Shown: piece after piece, positions 33,442 to 47,300 of the stretch | Position numbering within the stretch: position 1 is the stretch's first letter | Layout of the letters: every line of letters begins with the position of its first letter | Assembly: GCA_963693085.1 (NCBI GenBank) | Contig: OY856411.1 | Coordinates: 1,351,781,550-1,351,845,549, forward strand | Direction: 5' to 3' | DNA from: Alisma plantago-aquatica | Taxonomy: Eukaryota; Streptophyta; Magnoliopsida; Alismatales; Alismataceae | DNA length: 64,000 nt | The notes under the pieces: generated by a model | Seen by the model: the letters and a program-made list of their open reading frames with translations, nothing else | Told to the model about the DNA's origin: nothing | Databases searched by the model: none | Position numbers and translations under genes: made by a program

Positions 33442-36400
33442 TGTGGCAACACATTCCACTATCGCACAGACAACGAGGTGTTATGCAAAAATGTGCGGAA
33501 ATCACCATAACCACACATTACCAAAAACACAGGTTAATTAAAACCGATTGCAGAAAGCGGATAAACCAAGAAACTATTACATTCAAGTCCTCGTCCTGCA
33601 AGAAAACATGTTATATAAACATTTGCAAGTCTTAATACGTGTCCACATCTTAGGAGATCAGCTGTCAAGCTATCACATGAGTTCATCACCTGTTATTACA
33701 TATAGAACAGCCCACATCCGGCCAGCAACAGGATATACAAAGCATCATCGGCTATACATTGTGAAACAATGCCAAAACACCTCCAAGGACCTGAGAGTAC
33801 AGGGATGACTCTAAGACTCTACTATAAAACAACCAAAACAACAACATACCCATCTCTTGCCTTCTACTGCTCGTCTTGCTGCTCGGCCACAACTCCGCGA
33901 CCACCACCACGTCTAGCTCGAACACCTAAAAAGAGTGTAAACCAGCGGGGTGAGACACACAGTCCCAACGAGAAACATAACTCCCCGCTGAAACGATAAA
34001 ACCATATAAGGATGAAAGCAAAAGTAGCAGATAACTGATAGAAGGTATAACAAGAGCAGTCTATATAGCAAGGCTATTCATACCATCAAGCTTACCAAGC
34101 TGTACGGAAGGCAGATAACCAAGTATTTCTTTATGGAACATGATTAATAAGATAAGATTTATAAGATCTTACCACATAACATAAGGAACGTATAAGTAAC
34201 TACAAGTATAACAAGATGAACTACGCAAGAAAGGCCTCAACCAATGTTCTGTATTTTGCCTTATGCAGTAAATACTATTCGGCTGGATTACATATTATTA
34301 TGCCCCGAGGAAGTGAGTCGTACCGCTCAAATCCAACCTTCGGTTGCAAAACCCAAGCTGGTGCCATACAAGGTCAATGGAAGGGCCGGACTCCACGACC
34401 TCCCACCTCGTGGTCAGTGTACGAGTACAACACAAGCAGGACCGTAGTCTCATGCTTAAGTGGCCTCAGCCACAGGGTTAGCTCCCGTAGGCTACCCTCT
34501 GCCTAGCTCACCATGATACAGGACTCAGTGCTAGTATATCTGAGCCACGAGCCTGTTCACCGTGCTCTGAGCCATGAACACATTCATGCTCCCATATCAC
34601 ATATCCTGAGCCATGGACCTGTTCACCATGCTCTATATATATATATTCTGAGTCTGCAACCACAGCTGCACTCGTGTCCTCTCTATTTTAGGCTAGGAGA
34701 AACCTCGCATATTCAACAATATGCGCTCTGGGTTAACCCGCAAGAGAACCCGTTTCACCATCACCAGCTTCTGACGATGATGGATCTATGGCCAGGGCAA
34801 ACTACATGATATGTTCTACTATGATTAGTTAGTATATTTTAAGTGGATTCCAAGATTCAGCCAAGTTTTATAAGATGCAACTAGAATAAGAATAAACAAC
34901 ATGAAACTCAATATCATGCTTTTATTGTCATCAACACCATCTTGATCCATCACAAGGATCCAACATTACATGTTATCACTTAGCCTCTTGACAATCATAT
35001 AGATCCATCACAAGGATCATCACATTTCCATGGGATCTCAATCTCTCATCACATAGTGCCACTGCCTCTCATGGCTTACATCATCACCATGGGATAGAAA
35101 TCCCAACACTTTAGCAAAACTCAGGTCCTCAGACCAGAGCACATCATGCCTGTTATCTCATCATCAAGAGTAACCATCAAAGCAGTGTTACTCAAACATA
35201 TATCCCTCATAGCCCTTTACCTGGCTATGCATCACCTGCATGGTTAGTATGCACAATTATCATGGATTAACAGAAAGATCATATTATCAATTATATGCTC
35301 TCTCATACATGTCTCAACATGTGATCATCACATCATGCAAAGCATCTTATATGCTTACCATTATCTCAGCAGTATACATATAATCAAGATGATCACAAAC
35401 ACATGAAATGTCAAGTCAAATTACATAGATGTGATCTATTATATCAAACACCTCACTATTATTGAGCATATCAAGGGTCACCATCATAACCAAACGTGAC
35501 AACATGAAATGAGATCTAACATATCAATTTTCCATATAAGGAACAAGACCCTTACTAGAAACGCCCACTACCCTCACCAAAGATAGTATCGGGAAGGGTA
35601 TTTTCCCCTATCGCCCAACACACAACTATACAATGGGCAGCACCTGGGGTGTAATGTGCAACGCTGTGTCGTGCACCTCCAAGTGTAACGTTCAGCAAGG
35701 TCTATCGTGCAACTGAGCCCAAGGGGTGTGTCGTGCAAGGTGTAACGTGCAACAGGGTATCGTGCAACGTCCATCATGATACTAGGACGCCAGCATGCAG
35801 CTAACCAATGAGCCCCCATATCATCCAAAGGTGTAACAGGCACTTGAGCCAGGCGTGTCACACTACTAACGGGCAACCAGGGTGTGTAGCTCAGCCAAGG
35901 AGGTATATCGTGCAACGGTGCGTCGTGCAACATAGGGACAACGACCACCAAGCTTGTCGGGCAACTGAGCCTATGAGCGTGCCGTGCATCAGGTGTAACG
36001 TGCACCATGTGTATCGGGCAGGGCAATCAGCATAGTGTGACGCCCCACACACAAACGGGAAAGGACCAAGGGTGTGACGCCCGTTACAACACCACAACCT
36101 ATCGACCAAAGCTCTTGGACCAAAGGAGGATATCAAGCAACATCAACCCCAAGACCATATCAGGCAAGATGCAACCCAACAAGGTCGTCACCAACTTCAA
36201 GCACAAGGGCACCAAAACCCTAATGGATCAAGAAGATGCTCACCTCTCAACAACTAAGAGAGAGGGGTCTTGCACACTTCTTATCACCAATCGGGCAACA
36301 CAAGGAACAACCACAACCAAGGTCCGCAACCACCACATAGCTCACCTTTCAAGTCCATGGTGAGAGGAGGGTGTTGCTCAAGCCACTAGAACACAAGCTC

Positions 36401-37431
36401 ACCTCTCAACTTAGACAAGAGAGGAGTATAGCCCATATTACTAGAACTCAAGCTCACTCCTCTAGACCTAGGAGAGAAAGGGGTGTTACTCACCAAGAAA
36501 CCCTAGAACATAGGTTCAGCCAACAAGGACAACTTAAGCAAGAAACTCAACTAACAATATACATAGCTGATATGATCACAAGAAACATACAAGAACATAG
36601 AAGAGGTAATATAGTTAGGGTTAGGAATTATGTAACCCGCCTTAAGCAAGCTCCAAGCTCCAAGCTCCAAGCACCACCAAAGAAGAAGAGCAAGGCACTC
36701 TAGGGTTCGGCCACCACTAGAGGAAGAAGGAGACTCCAAGGTAAGGTTCGGCCACCAAGCTTGCAAAGTAAGGGGCGACGTGCACCAAGGGAGAGGGAGA
36801 CTAAGGAACTAAAGGGATCCTTAGCAAGAGAAAGGAAACACATATATAGAAGAGGGTGGAGGAGAAACCAAGGAAAGACAAGGCAAGGTGTCGCCCACCT
36901 AGGGACACTTGTCCATGAGCAAAGCCACCACTATAACATGCTCTAAACACATGTCTAAGGCCATTCCCACATGCAAGCATCAAGCACCAAGTGTCCACTA
37001 GTGGTGACACAAACGAGGTCAAAGAGGGTCAAAGGGTCCATGGGCGATACACCTCCACACCATGGCCGACACACACCCTGGGCGGCACAACTAGGCCGAC
37101 ACAAGCACACTTCTGTCCGAAACAAGGTCCAAAGAGGCAAAGGCAACGCACCACAAGGCCCAACAAACTCATCCAAGCCCAAGGCAACTCAAGCAATGAG
37201 CCCAACCCTTCCTCTTAACACTAGAGGAAGCAAGGAGAGGGAGGAACACCTCACAAGGTGATAAACTTTCCCACAAACCCTAGACTTGGGTTAATTGCAA
37301 GTAGCACCTCCATCTCTCAACAAAGCACCAACAAACCCTAATCACCACTAAAGGTGATTAGCGAGCAACTAAGCATTAGGGTTAAGCAAAGCAAACAGGA
37401 TAAGCCTTAAACAGAGGTCGGGGTCCTTACA
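33442..37431 (-). repeat. 3' LTR of chromovirus C (3990 bp)
   Basis: Starts TGTGGCAACACAT on the plus strand and ends GGTCCTTACA. It contains a GTGCAAC-motif block (about 35640-36030) and a long stretch of ORF-like shadows with no coding support. Paired with 51838-55814. Confidence 0.93.
35640..36090. repeat. GTGCAAC-rich motif cluster in chromovirus C LTR
   Basis: Short units such as TGTAACGTGCAAC, TATCGTGCAAC and TCGTGCAA recur about every 15-40 bases. The same block is in the other LTR at about 54010-54440. It is noncoding. Confidence 0.7.
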
Positions 37432-37443
37432 AGCTATAACCCT

Positions 37444-37700
37444 CTACAAAGGGATTTTGTCCTCAAAATCCGAAGAGAAAAGCGAGGGATACTTCCTCCT
37501 CATCTCTTCCTCAAGCTCCCACGTGGCTTCCTCAACGCCACGATGATGCCAAAGAACCTTCACAAGAACCAGGTCCTTCCTCTTCAACTTCTTAGCTCTT
37601 TTGTCAAGGATCGCCACAAGACCTTCCTCGTAGGTCACATCTTCATCAAGCTCAACTTCGACCGGCTATATCACTATTCCTATATCTGGATGACTTTTCT
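37444..37700 (-). pseudogene. Chromovirus C chromodomain
   Basis: The C-terminal end of pol reads VKVLWHHRGVEEATWELEEEM followed by RRKYPSLF, the plant chromovirus (Tekay/Del) chromodomain type. In chromoviruses this domain is thought to guide integration toward heterochromatin. The frame ends in FEDKIPL just inside the 3' LTR. Confidence 0.85.
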
Positions 37701-39450
37701 TCAGCATACTGACATTGAACATTGGGTGTAACCTGTGCAACTCTGGCGGCAGCTCCAACTCGTAAGCTACCTTGCCCATACGTGCTATGATTGGGTATGG
37801 CCCCATATATTTGGGTGCTATCTTATCCTTCCGGCCAAACCTTAGCACACCTTTCCATGGCGAGGCTTTAAGATACACTTTGTCTCCTACCTGGAACTCC
37901 AAAGGTGGTCGACGATTGTCTGCGTAAGACTTCTGCCTGTCATGTGCTGCTTTCAACTGTTGTTGTATCACCTTGATCTTTTTTGTTTTCTGCTGTACTA
38001 ACTCAGGACCCAAAAGCTGATATTCACCAGACTCATACCAAAATAACGGAGATCTGCACTTCTTGTCATATAAGGCCTCATAAGGAGCCATGTCAATGCT
38101 CCGCTGGTAACTATTGTTGTAGGAAAACTCTATCAAACTGAGGTGTACGTCCCAACTGCCTAGGAACTGCAAAACACAAGCTCGAAGGAGATCCTCCAAA
38201 GTCTGAAAAGTCCTCTCAGATTGTCCATCTGTCTGTGGGTGGAAGGCGGTGCTGAACCTCAAATGCATTCCCAACACTTTGTGTAACTATTCCCAGAAAT
38301 GACTTGTGAACTGAGGACCTCCTTCGGAAACTATCGTCGCTAGCACACTGTGCAAACACACTATCTCATCCACATATACTCGAGTGAGCTTCTCGGCTGT
38401 ATACATTGCCTTTACAGGTATGAAATGGGAAGACTTCATCAATCTATCCGCTATTACCCAAATGGAATCATGATTCCTAGTTTTCCTGGGTAGACCAACT
38501 ATGAAATCCATGGTTATATGATCCCATTTCCACTGTGGTATCGGCAGGGGTTGCAACATACCTGCCGGCTTCTGATGTTCAGCCTTGACTTGCTGACATA
38601 CGACACACCTAGCCACAAACTCAGCTACATCTTTCTTCAAACTGGGCCACCAATACAAGTCCTTCAGATTATGATACATCTTGGTGACATCTGGATGCAT
38701 ATCATACATCGACGTGTGTGCTTCCTCGAGCACTATCTTCCTTAGATCATCAGCATCGGGGACCACCATCTTATCATGATAGCAAACTAGTCCACCCTCA
38801 GACTCATGGAACCCATCACGCTTTTCGCTGCCAAACTCTGATCTGATCAACTGTACTGTATCATCTATTTGCTGTGCATCTTTGATCTGTTGTCTCAGCG
38901 TAGGCTTGACTTGCATATGTTCTAAAAGTCCAGCTAACAAGGAAACTTCCATCTGCACATTCATCTGCCGCAAGGAAACAAGCATATCCCGTCTACGGCA
39001 TACCAAAGAACTCAACTGTGCCTTCTTTGTAGGAAGAGAAGAAGACTTTCGGCTAAGCGCATCAGCTACCACATTCGCTTTACTAGGATGATACTCGATG
39101 GTGCAGTCGTAATCATTGATTAGCTCCATCCATCGGCGTTGTCGCATGTTTAGCTCATTCTGTGAAAAGATGTACTTCAGATTCTTATGATCTATAAAGA
39201 TCTGACACACTTCCTCGTAAAGATAGTGTCTCCAAATCTTTAACGCATGAACCACCGCTGTCAACTCCAAATCATGAGTCAGGTAGTTCTCCTCGTGTTT
39301 CTTAAGCTGTTGTGAAGCAAAAGAAACCACATGATCTTCCTGCATCAGCACACAACCTAAACCTTTCTTGGAAGCATCGCAGAAAACAACATAGCCCTTA
39401 CTAGGTTCTGGCAGCACTAGCACTGGTGCACTAGTCAGCTTTTCCTTCAA
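37666..39450 (-). pseudogene. Chromovirus C RNase H and integrase
   Basis: RNase [42 protein letters not shown]. Integrase: a zinc finger ending [14 protein letters not shown], first Asp in [30 protein letters not shown], and the GPY/F-like LGPELVQQ..KVYLKASPWKGVLRFG. A stop near 38287 splits the integrase core. The second Asp motif is changed (SEGGPQF where SDRGPQF is usual), so it is inactive. Confidence 0.85.
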
Positions 39451-39452
39451 AC

Positions 39453-40515
39453 TTTGGAAAGCTTGCTAACAACGATCATCCCAGACAAAAGGTACATCCT
39501 TTCTAGTCAACTTCATCATCAGAAACGCAATCGCACTGAAGTCCTTTATAAACCTCCGGTAGTATTATGCTAAATCTAGGAAACTACGAACTTCTATCGG
39601 CGTCTTCGGCTGTTCCCATTCTGCAACAGACTCCACCTTCTTCGTGTCCACTTTGACTCCTTCTGCAGATATCACACGACCCAAGAAAATTACTTCTTCC
39701 AACGAGAACTCACACTTACTGAACTTGGCATATAGCTAATGTTGGCGAAGAAGAGTCAACGCTAGTCGAAGATGTCGCTCATGCTCTTGCTTGTCCCGAC
39801 TATAGATCAAGATATCATCTATGAAGACTACAACAAACTGATCTAGAAAAGCACGGAACACCCTGTCAATCAAATCCATGAAAGCAGCAGGTGAATTGGT
39901 TAGTCTGAATGGCATAACCACAAACTCGAAGTGACCATACCTCATCCTAAAAGCTGACTTTGGTATGTCATCTGCCTTAATCCTCAACTGATGATATCCA
40001 GACCGTAGATCGATCTTTTAAAACATGGTAGCACCACGCAACTGATCGAACAGATCGTCTATCCTCAGCAACGGGTACTTGTTCTTGATCGTGACCTTGT
40101 TCAACTGCCGGTAATCTATACATAGCCGAATTAACCCATCCTTCTTCTTAACGAACAACACTGGAGCACCCCAAGGCGATGTACTCGGTCGGATGAAACC
40201 TTTCTCCAACAACTCTTGCAACTGCTTCTTAAGCTCTGCCATCTCTACTGGAGCCATCCTATACGGTGTCTGTGCAACTGGCTACGTCCTTGGAACCAGA
40301 TTGATCTCAAAATCAATCTCTTGGGGTGGAGGAACACCGGGGAACTCATCAGGAAACACATCCACAAACTCTCAGACGACCGACACCTCCTCAAGGCTAG
40401 GTCCCTTTGCCTTGGTATCCACAATGGTATCCACAACGTGAGCTAAGAACACCTCACATCCTTGCTGTAGCAACTTCTCTGCCACCATAGCTGATACCAG
40501 ACACGTCGGAAGAAT
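39453..40515 (-). pseudogene. Chromovirus C reverse transcriptase
   Basis: [63 protein letters not shown] and catalytic [11 protein letters not shown] (about 39800) identify RT. Stops at about 40017, 39735 and in the segment near 40370 break it. The preceding protease is beyond element D, at 50085-50506. Confidence 0.85.
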
Positions 40516-40520
40516 CTTCC

Positions 40521-41730
40521 TGTGGCATACAACTTGCAAAAACATAATTAACTAACACGGAAGCGTTCACTAAGAAGCGGATTACCAAAAATTACTAAAA
40601 ATTAAAACCTTTTTATCAAAAGATCCATCAAAGGAAAACTTTCTCATATAGAACCAAAGTAACACATTTACATTCTTGTTCGAAGGTACATACTCTGTAT
40701 CATCTCTTTCTGAGAGTTACAAGCATTAACTGTCCTGTCAAGCTAAACACGGGCAGTATAAAATCTCGAGGCACTGAGCCAAAATCTTGAAAGTACTAAC
40801 TACTACTCCGAGGACCTGAGAGTACAGAGACGACACATAGGACTCTATCTACATCTATACAAGGCATAACAGCCAGTGTCTCCACCTGAGACTTCACTGT
40901 TGTACCTGCTACTATTGTTGCTGCCCTTCACCTACTGAAGGATTCCTGCCTCCTCATCCGCGTCCACCTAAAAATGTGAATCCCACGGGGGTGAGACAAT
41001 TGTAAATTGCCCCAGCGAGAGATATAACCTTCACCAGAAATATTATTATTGTAGATTAAGAAGATAAATATACACAAAGGAATTTATATCTGTTTGGTAG
41101 CAGTTAATTCAGTATCTAACAGATTAGAACATCATTTTTATCAAAAGCAATATATCTTATAATTTGATAGAACAACATGTCACTTATCCTTTAATGAATA
41201 TGAAGAACATGTATATCATTTATTCACTATAGAATCATTACCACAACACTAATTCTCTTCAGGCTTAGATCATATATCTAATGCCTGACATTGTCATTGG
41301 AGATTCATGACCTGTAGCCATACTCTTATCATAAAGTGTTGGGATCTTAATCCCTCAACTCATCAAGTACATTTCTACTTCTTAACAAATTCACTATCAT
41401 GATTATAGAATCTGGGTATTTGAACCCTCATCTCATCATAGAGCACTTGTTACCCTTTATTAGGTAATTTCATACCTTTAGGTCATCATAAAACATCAGA
41501 GGAACATCTTAACATGTGCAAATTGCAAGTTAACCCCTCAACTTGGGTAATTTGCACTTTAGTCCAAAATAAGCAAACATTGCTTCAACATTGTTCAAAC
41601 AAGACCAAACTTGAAACATAAGTTTCTCATGAGCCCTAATTACTTTTCCCAAGATAAGATTAAGCATCTACTCAACCTTATTAGGCAAAACATCTAGGGT
41701 TAACTCATAACCCAGGTCAGGGATGTTACA
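40521..41730 (-). repeat. 3' LTR of element D, with a 4.5-kb internal deletion
   Basis: It matches the right LTR from TGTGGCATACAAC to TTTAGGTCATC (about 41490), then jumps to ACATCAGAGGAACATC and follows the right LTR's last about 240 bases. Roughly 4.5 kb present at about 45335-49845 is missing, with a few filler bases (ATAAA) at the junction. Confidence 0.9.
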
Positions 41731-42074
41731 AATTATAAACCCCTAGCAAGGATTTCGTCCCCGAAATCCCAAGAAAAGGGAGGAACAGATTATTCATTAA
41801 TCATGCTCTCAAGTTTCCACATGTAATCTTAATATTATGAAGATATCATGGATCTGTAATTCACACAAAGTTCCTTTCATTAATTCCACCTTATCACTGT
41901 TTATGCTTATGCAGAGCATAAACCCCTAACATATGATGTCCATATCATTGAAAGGAAGAAGCATAAAAGAACATACTTCTATCATCACCAAAGAATATTT
42001 ACAAAAAGAGAAACATACATATCTAACACAGATAATTCACTCAACAATCTTTTATTTGTTTGGGAAAATATTCA

Positions 42075-42645
42075 CTAAGCAAGTTCACTAAGTAGGTTCA
42101 CTGAGAATATTATTTTGGAAATATTTACTGAGAAAATTTACTAAGTATGTTCACTAAGTATATTGTTTGAAAGAATTCTCTGAGGAAGTTCACTGAGTAT
42201 GTTCACTAAGTATGTTGTTTGAAAGTATTCACTGAGAAAGTTCACTGAGTATGTTCACTAAGTATGTTGTTTGAAAGTATTCACTGAGAAAGTTCACTGA
42301 GTATGTTCACTAAGTATGTTGTTTGAAAGTATTCACTGAGGAAGTTCACTAAGTATGTTCACTAAGTATGTTGTTTGAAAGTATTCACTGAGAAAGTTCA
42401 CTGAGTATGTTCACTAAGTATGTTGTTTGAAAGTATTCACTGAGGAAGTTCACTGAGTATGTTCACTAAGTATGTTGTTTGAAAGTATTCACTGAGAAAG
42501 TTCACTGAGTATGTTCACTAAGTATGTTGTTTGAAAGTATTCACTGAGAAAGTTCACTGGGCATGTTCACTAAGTATGTTGTTTGAATGTATTCACTGAG
42601 GAAGTTCACTGAGTATGTTCACTAAGTATGTTCACTAAGTAGTTT
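42075..42645. repeat. 52-bp minisatellite in element D
   Basis: About ten copies of a 52-bp unit, made of GTATTCACTGAG(A/G)AAGTTC, ACTGAGTATGTTCACTAAG and TATGTTGTTTGAAA. The unit is itself built from TTCACTRAG sub-repeats. The array starts imperfectly near 42060 and is cleanest between 42180 and 42600. Confidence 0.9.
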
Positions 42646-43097
42646 ATTTGGAAAATTTCACTTAGCTCTTCTTATTTAATTCGCTTATACTCTCTAGATT
42701 GTTTCAGAATGACTACTTGATCAGAGTATTAAAAAAGATAACAATCTAAGAGTTTCGTACTTGCCTTATCTTCAATAATCATATACCTGGCCAGGGTATA
42801 CAAGTATTGAGATTAGGTAGTATGTACTTTACTTATTATCATATTCCTCACTATTCAAATCCTTATACACACATGATCTTCCATTCTTGAATTTTTCTTC
42901 AGGCATCATTCCTATATCTCATCTTTCAACACATAGATAAGTAAGATTATAAAACATTTTAAGGAACACTAAGTAAGATATAAGTTTCTCCTTTCCCTTG
43001 TGTCCTTATAGGATTTATCAAAGGAATTAAAAAACAACTATTTTCACAACTTTAACACAGAATCATGATATGAAGTATCAAAACAAAACTATTTCAT

Positions 43098-44231
43098 CTA
43101 AACTGTCTGGGACGTCTGTCCACGTCCTCTATTATTATTAGAAAATTGCCTCCTTTGAGAGCCTTGCTGACTTTGCCCCTGGGGTTGAGTCATCATCGTA
43201 TTCCTACCTGGACAATCCTTTTCCAGATGTCCCAGTTGTCTACATTGGTAATAGATCCTAAGTGCAAAATGTCTATGAGACCTAGTCATCGATGTTGATA
43301 CAATGTCAGAGGCTCTATTTGGAACATTACTACGATCCCTATCCCTACTTGACATCCATTGTGTCTGGGTGTGGAATCTCGATGAAGCTGCCGATGCAGA
43401 AAATCTTGGCTTTTTAAAACTTTTAGACCTTTGTTCTTGAGACTGGGTGCACACCTTCTTATCACTAGTCTGTCGTTTCTCGGTTTCAGACCTCTCTATC
43501 CTCCTTACCGACTCCACAAAGGTGGCAAACCTTTCCCTATTCTCTACAAGAGTGGTTAGTTCAGCGTTCAATCCCTTTTCAAAATGCTGAATTCTTTCCT
43601 CATCACTAACTACCATCTGAGGACAAAACCGCAACAACTCCATGAACTTAGCTTCATATTCGCTAATGTTCATTTGTCCTTGTTTGATCCTCTCAAATTG
43701 AGAGATCTTCTCATCTAGATACGTCTTAGGGAAGTATATACTAATGAATTCTCATCAGAACACCTCCCATCCTATTTCTTCACCTGGTCTCTTATCTTCC
43801 TCTATCATTCACCAATTACCAGCACTCCCTCTTAGGAGGTATACAACATGTCTTACCTTTTCATCTTCAGGAATATCAAGGATCTTAAAAGCCTTTTCCA
43901 GCTCTGTCAACCACAGATTAACATCTGATGGGTCAGATGTACCAGCATAATCTATGGCTCCCACCCGGCGAAGTCTCTCAAAAGTCTTGCCGGCTCCATA
44001 ACCCTCATGATGGGATGGTGCCCTGGGTGCAGGTGGTGGCACCCTGTCTACTATGTGTGTTATGGCTATCAGGAATTTCTCAAATAAAGCATGGAGAGCT
44101 AGATTTTCTATTTAAGCTGGGTCAATCTGGGGTTGTTCAGGTACATGCCCCTCCCTATTCTGGTCTCTTGCACCTCCTCTTGGTACAGTAGTGCTTCCCT
44201 CAACAGCATGCTCTTCATGTGGTCCAGACAT
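43098..44231 (-). pseudogene. Element D gag
   Basis: Starts at an ATG (44231). Blocks are FERLRRVGAIDYAGTSDPSD, YEAKFMELLRFCPQM and a zinc knuckle YYQCRQLGHLEKDC in which the first Cys is replaced by Tyr. Stops at about 44114 and 43807 interrupt the frame; 43098-43673 is open. The gag is paralogous to that of element C, so C and D are related families. Confidence 0.85.
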
Positions 44232-44364
44232 CTTCAATTTCTTCTCCTCCTATGTGAGCAGAAGATACTATCAAATAAACTAGAAAACACTTAGAACAGA
44301 ATCTACAACCTTAGTCCTATGTCTCTGTAGACTCAGCAAACCTAGAGCTCTGATACCACTTAAT

Positions 44365-47300
44365 TGTGGCATACAACTCGCAAAAACATAATTAACTAAT
44401 GCAGAAGCGTTCACTAAGAAGCGGATTACCAAAAATCACTAAAAATTAAAACCTTTTTATCAAAATATCCATCAAAGGAAAACTTTCTCATATATAACCA
44501 AAGTAACACATTTACATTCTTGTTCAAAGGTACATACTCTGTATCATCTCTTTCTGAGAGTTACAAGCATTAACTTTCCTGTCAAGCTAAACATGGGCAA
44601 TATAAAATCTCGAGGCACTGAGCCAAAATCTCGAAAGTACTAACTACTACTCCGAGGACCTGAGAGTACAGAGACGACACATATGACTCTATCTACATCT
44701 ATACAAGGCATAACAGCCAGTGTCTCTGCCTGAGACTTCACTGCTGTCCCTGCTACTATTGTTGCTGCCCTTCACCTACTGAAGGATTCCAGCCTCCTCA
44801 TCCGCGTCCACCTAAAAATGTGAATCCCACGAGGGTGAGACAATTGTAAATTACCCCAACGAGAGATATAACTCTTTGCCATAAACATTATTATTTCATC
44901 TTAAGAAGATAAATATACACAAAGGAATTTATATCTGTTTGGTAGCAGTTAATTCAGTATCTAACAGATTAGAATATCATTTTTATCAAAAGCAATATAG
45001 TTTATAATTTGATAGAACAACATGTCACTTATCCTTTAATGAATATGAAGAACATGTATATCATTTATTCACTATAGAATCATTACCACAACACTAATTC
45101 TCTTCAAGCTTAGATCATATATCTAATGCCTGACATTGTCATTGGAGAGTCATGACCTGTAGCCATACTCTTATCATAAAGTGTTGGGATCTTAATCCCT
45201 CAACTCATCAAGTACATTTATACTTCTTAACAAATTCACTATCATGATTATAGAATCTGGGTATTTGAACCCTCATCTCATCATAGAGCACTTGTTACCC
45301 TTTATTAGGTAATTTCATACCTTTAGGTCATCTGACCAAGAACATTATAATTCTTGCTACACAAAGCATTGCACATAGCTCACATGCTCATAAACAATCT
45401 AAGATAGTTAGCATATCATGTGACACGCAGGATTTGTTAATTGTAGGTTACCTCTCATTAAGCAACAAGGCATACGAAGGCTTATAAGGCCTATAGAACA
45501 TTTTTCAGTATATAGAATATCATAACTCATACCTGGCTATGCTCATCATCTCAACATATCTGCATGATTAGTAATCATGATAACATTACATATCAGTACT
45601 ATGAAGTACAAGGGTTATCTTTTTACATCCATATCCCATTAGCATGTATTTGAGCTTCACATAGGATTACTTTGTATTGGATCTTCACATAACATTACCC
45701 TATATTAGGGTTCACATATCATTAGCTTGTATTATAATTTACATAGCATTATCAATATGGATAATCATAAGTATTCAATCATACTTTTTGTTCTCATTAT
45801 TCATCAATCAATGAATTATCAACACACAACATGAGTTACTCTCTCATCTTTGCCAGAATAGGATTACATCATAGTTTATAGGTTTGGATTAACCTTTTGT
45901 AAGGCATGTTAGCCTACACTTAACAGAGTACATTACATCTCAATGTAGCCATTGACATGACACATCTTATGTATCATTTATCCAATTATATTGGACTTAA
46001 AACACATCAAGGTATACCGATATTAGGGTATTGGATGTGATATCTATCATATCTTGATGTATCACTCCCCTCAACACCTTTATCTTACTTGAGTTCATAC
46101 ACTTAGCTTGTATTAGGGTATTACCCATCCTAATTCTTTATGCTTCAGTTCATTACATTTATTATGTAACGTATTGGTCATTAGCCACTTACTTAGGTTA
46201 TACAACCATTGCCAATACTATAGGATCATCCTTGAGTTTAAGAACTATTGATATAAGGATATCCATCATCAACCTCTTTAGGTGTTACATTTGTCAAATT
46301 ATTAATCACTATTCCATTATTAGGAATAATATTCTCCATATTTATAATTTTGAGGATTCACATAGCATATTCCATACATTTATGGATTTCACATACTATT
46401 ACTCTTCGATAGAGTTTAACATAATCATCCTTCTATATCAAGGATTCACCTAATATTGTGTAAATTTAGGAATTCACAACACATCACCCAGTGGTAGGAC
46501 TTCTCATAGAATTAGTAACACAACCTTATATTAGGGTTTCATATATATTTATCCCATTTTAGGAATTAGGGTTCATCATTCCCATCCAAGTGGGGTTTTT
46601 CTTTCTTCATACTCAAATTAGGGTTAGGATATACAATTCCCATTAAATTAGGGTTTCCTTCATTGTTACACAAAGCTAGGGTTACATCATCACCCTGGAT
46701 TTATGATAACACTCATCTTTACCCTAGATTTGGGATTCCCACCTAGCCTTTCTCTAATTAGGGTTTTACACATATCATAGCTCTAACTAGGGTTTCATGA
46801 TCTCATTATTATAGATCTACCCTTATTACATGGTTTACTCATAATGAGAGGATTACGACTTAATTATATAAGTATTCACCTCTCTCATTCTCTCTCTCAT
46901 CCTCTTTAGGATGTTAGCTACTCCAAGATTAATCTAGGTCAACTCTCCACTTGAGTACACATAGCTAGGGTTAACCTTCACAATTATTAGGATTATCTCC
47001 ACTAATACCCTCAAATTAGGGTTAAGATTCATTAACCATTATAATTAGGGTTTTCATGATCTCACTATGAAGGATCATACCCTAATTAGATGCATTCATA
47101 CATATTGGAGGTTATTTACTTGATTCTCATTCATATAAGGAGTCTTCTCTCTCCTCTTTTCTATGAGATGATGATTACATCACCCTTGATTAGACTAAGT
47201 CAAATCAGCCTTGATAACATAAGTTATGTCATCACCATTATGGTCATTAGGGTTTACTTGATCAAGGGGTATTAGTCACATTATCCCATCAAGGGAACTT

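Noticed and set aside
35574..36703. Open frames of 110-150 codons in the chromovirus C LTR, repeated at 53967-55195
   Set aside because: Present only because the LTR is GC-richer and repetitive; they are inside LTRs, differ in length between copies and match no domain.
42075..42645. Regularly spaced repeats resembling a CRISPR array
   Set aside because: The spacers are themselves repeated, the genome is a plant, and no cas-like gene exists; it is a minisatellite.
46530..47080. TTAGGGT-rich stretch as an interstitial telomere
   Set aside because: The motifs are scattered and in mixed context, not tandem TTTAGGG repeats.
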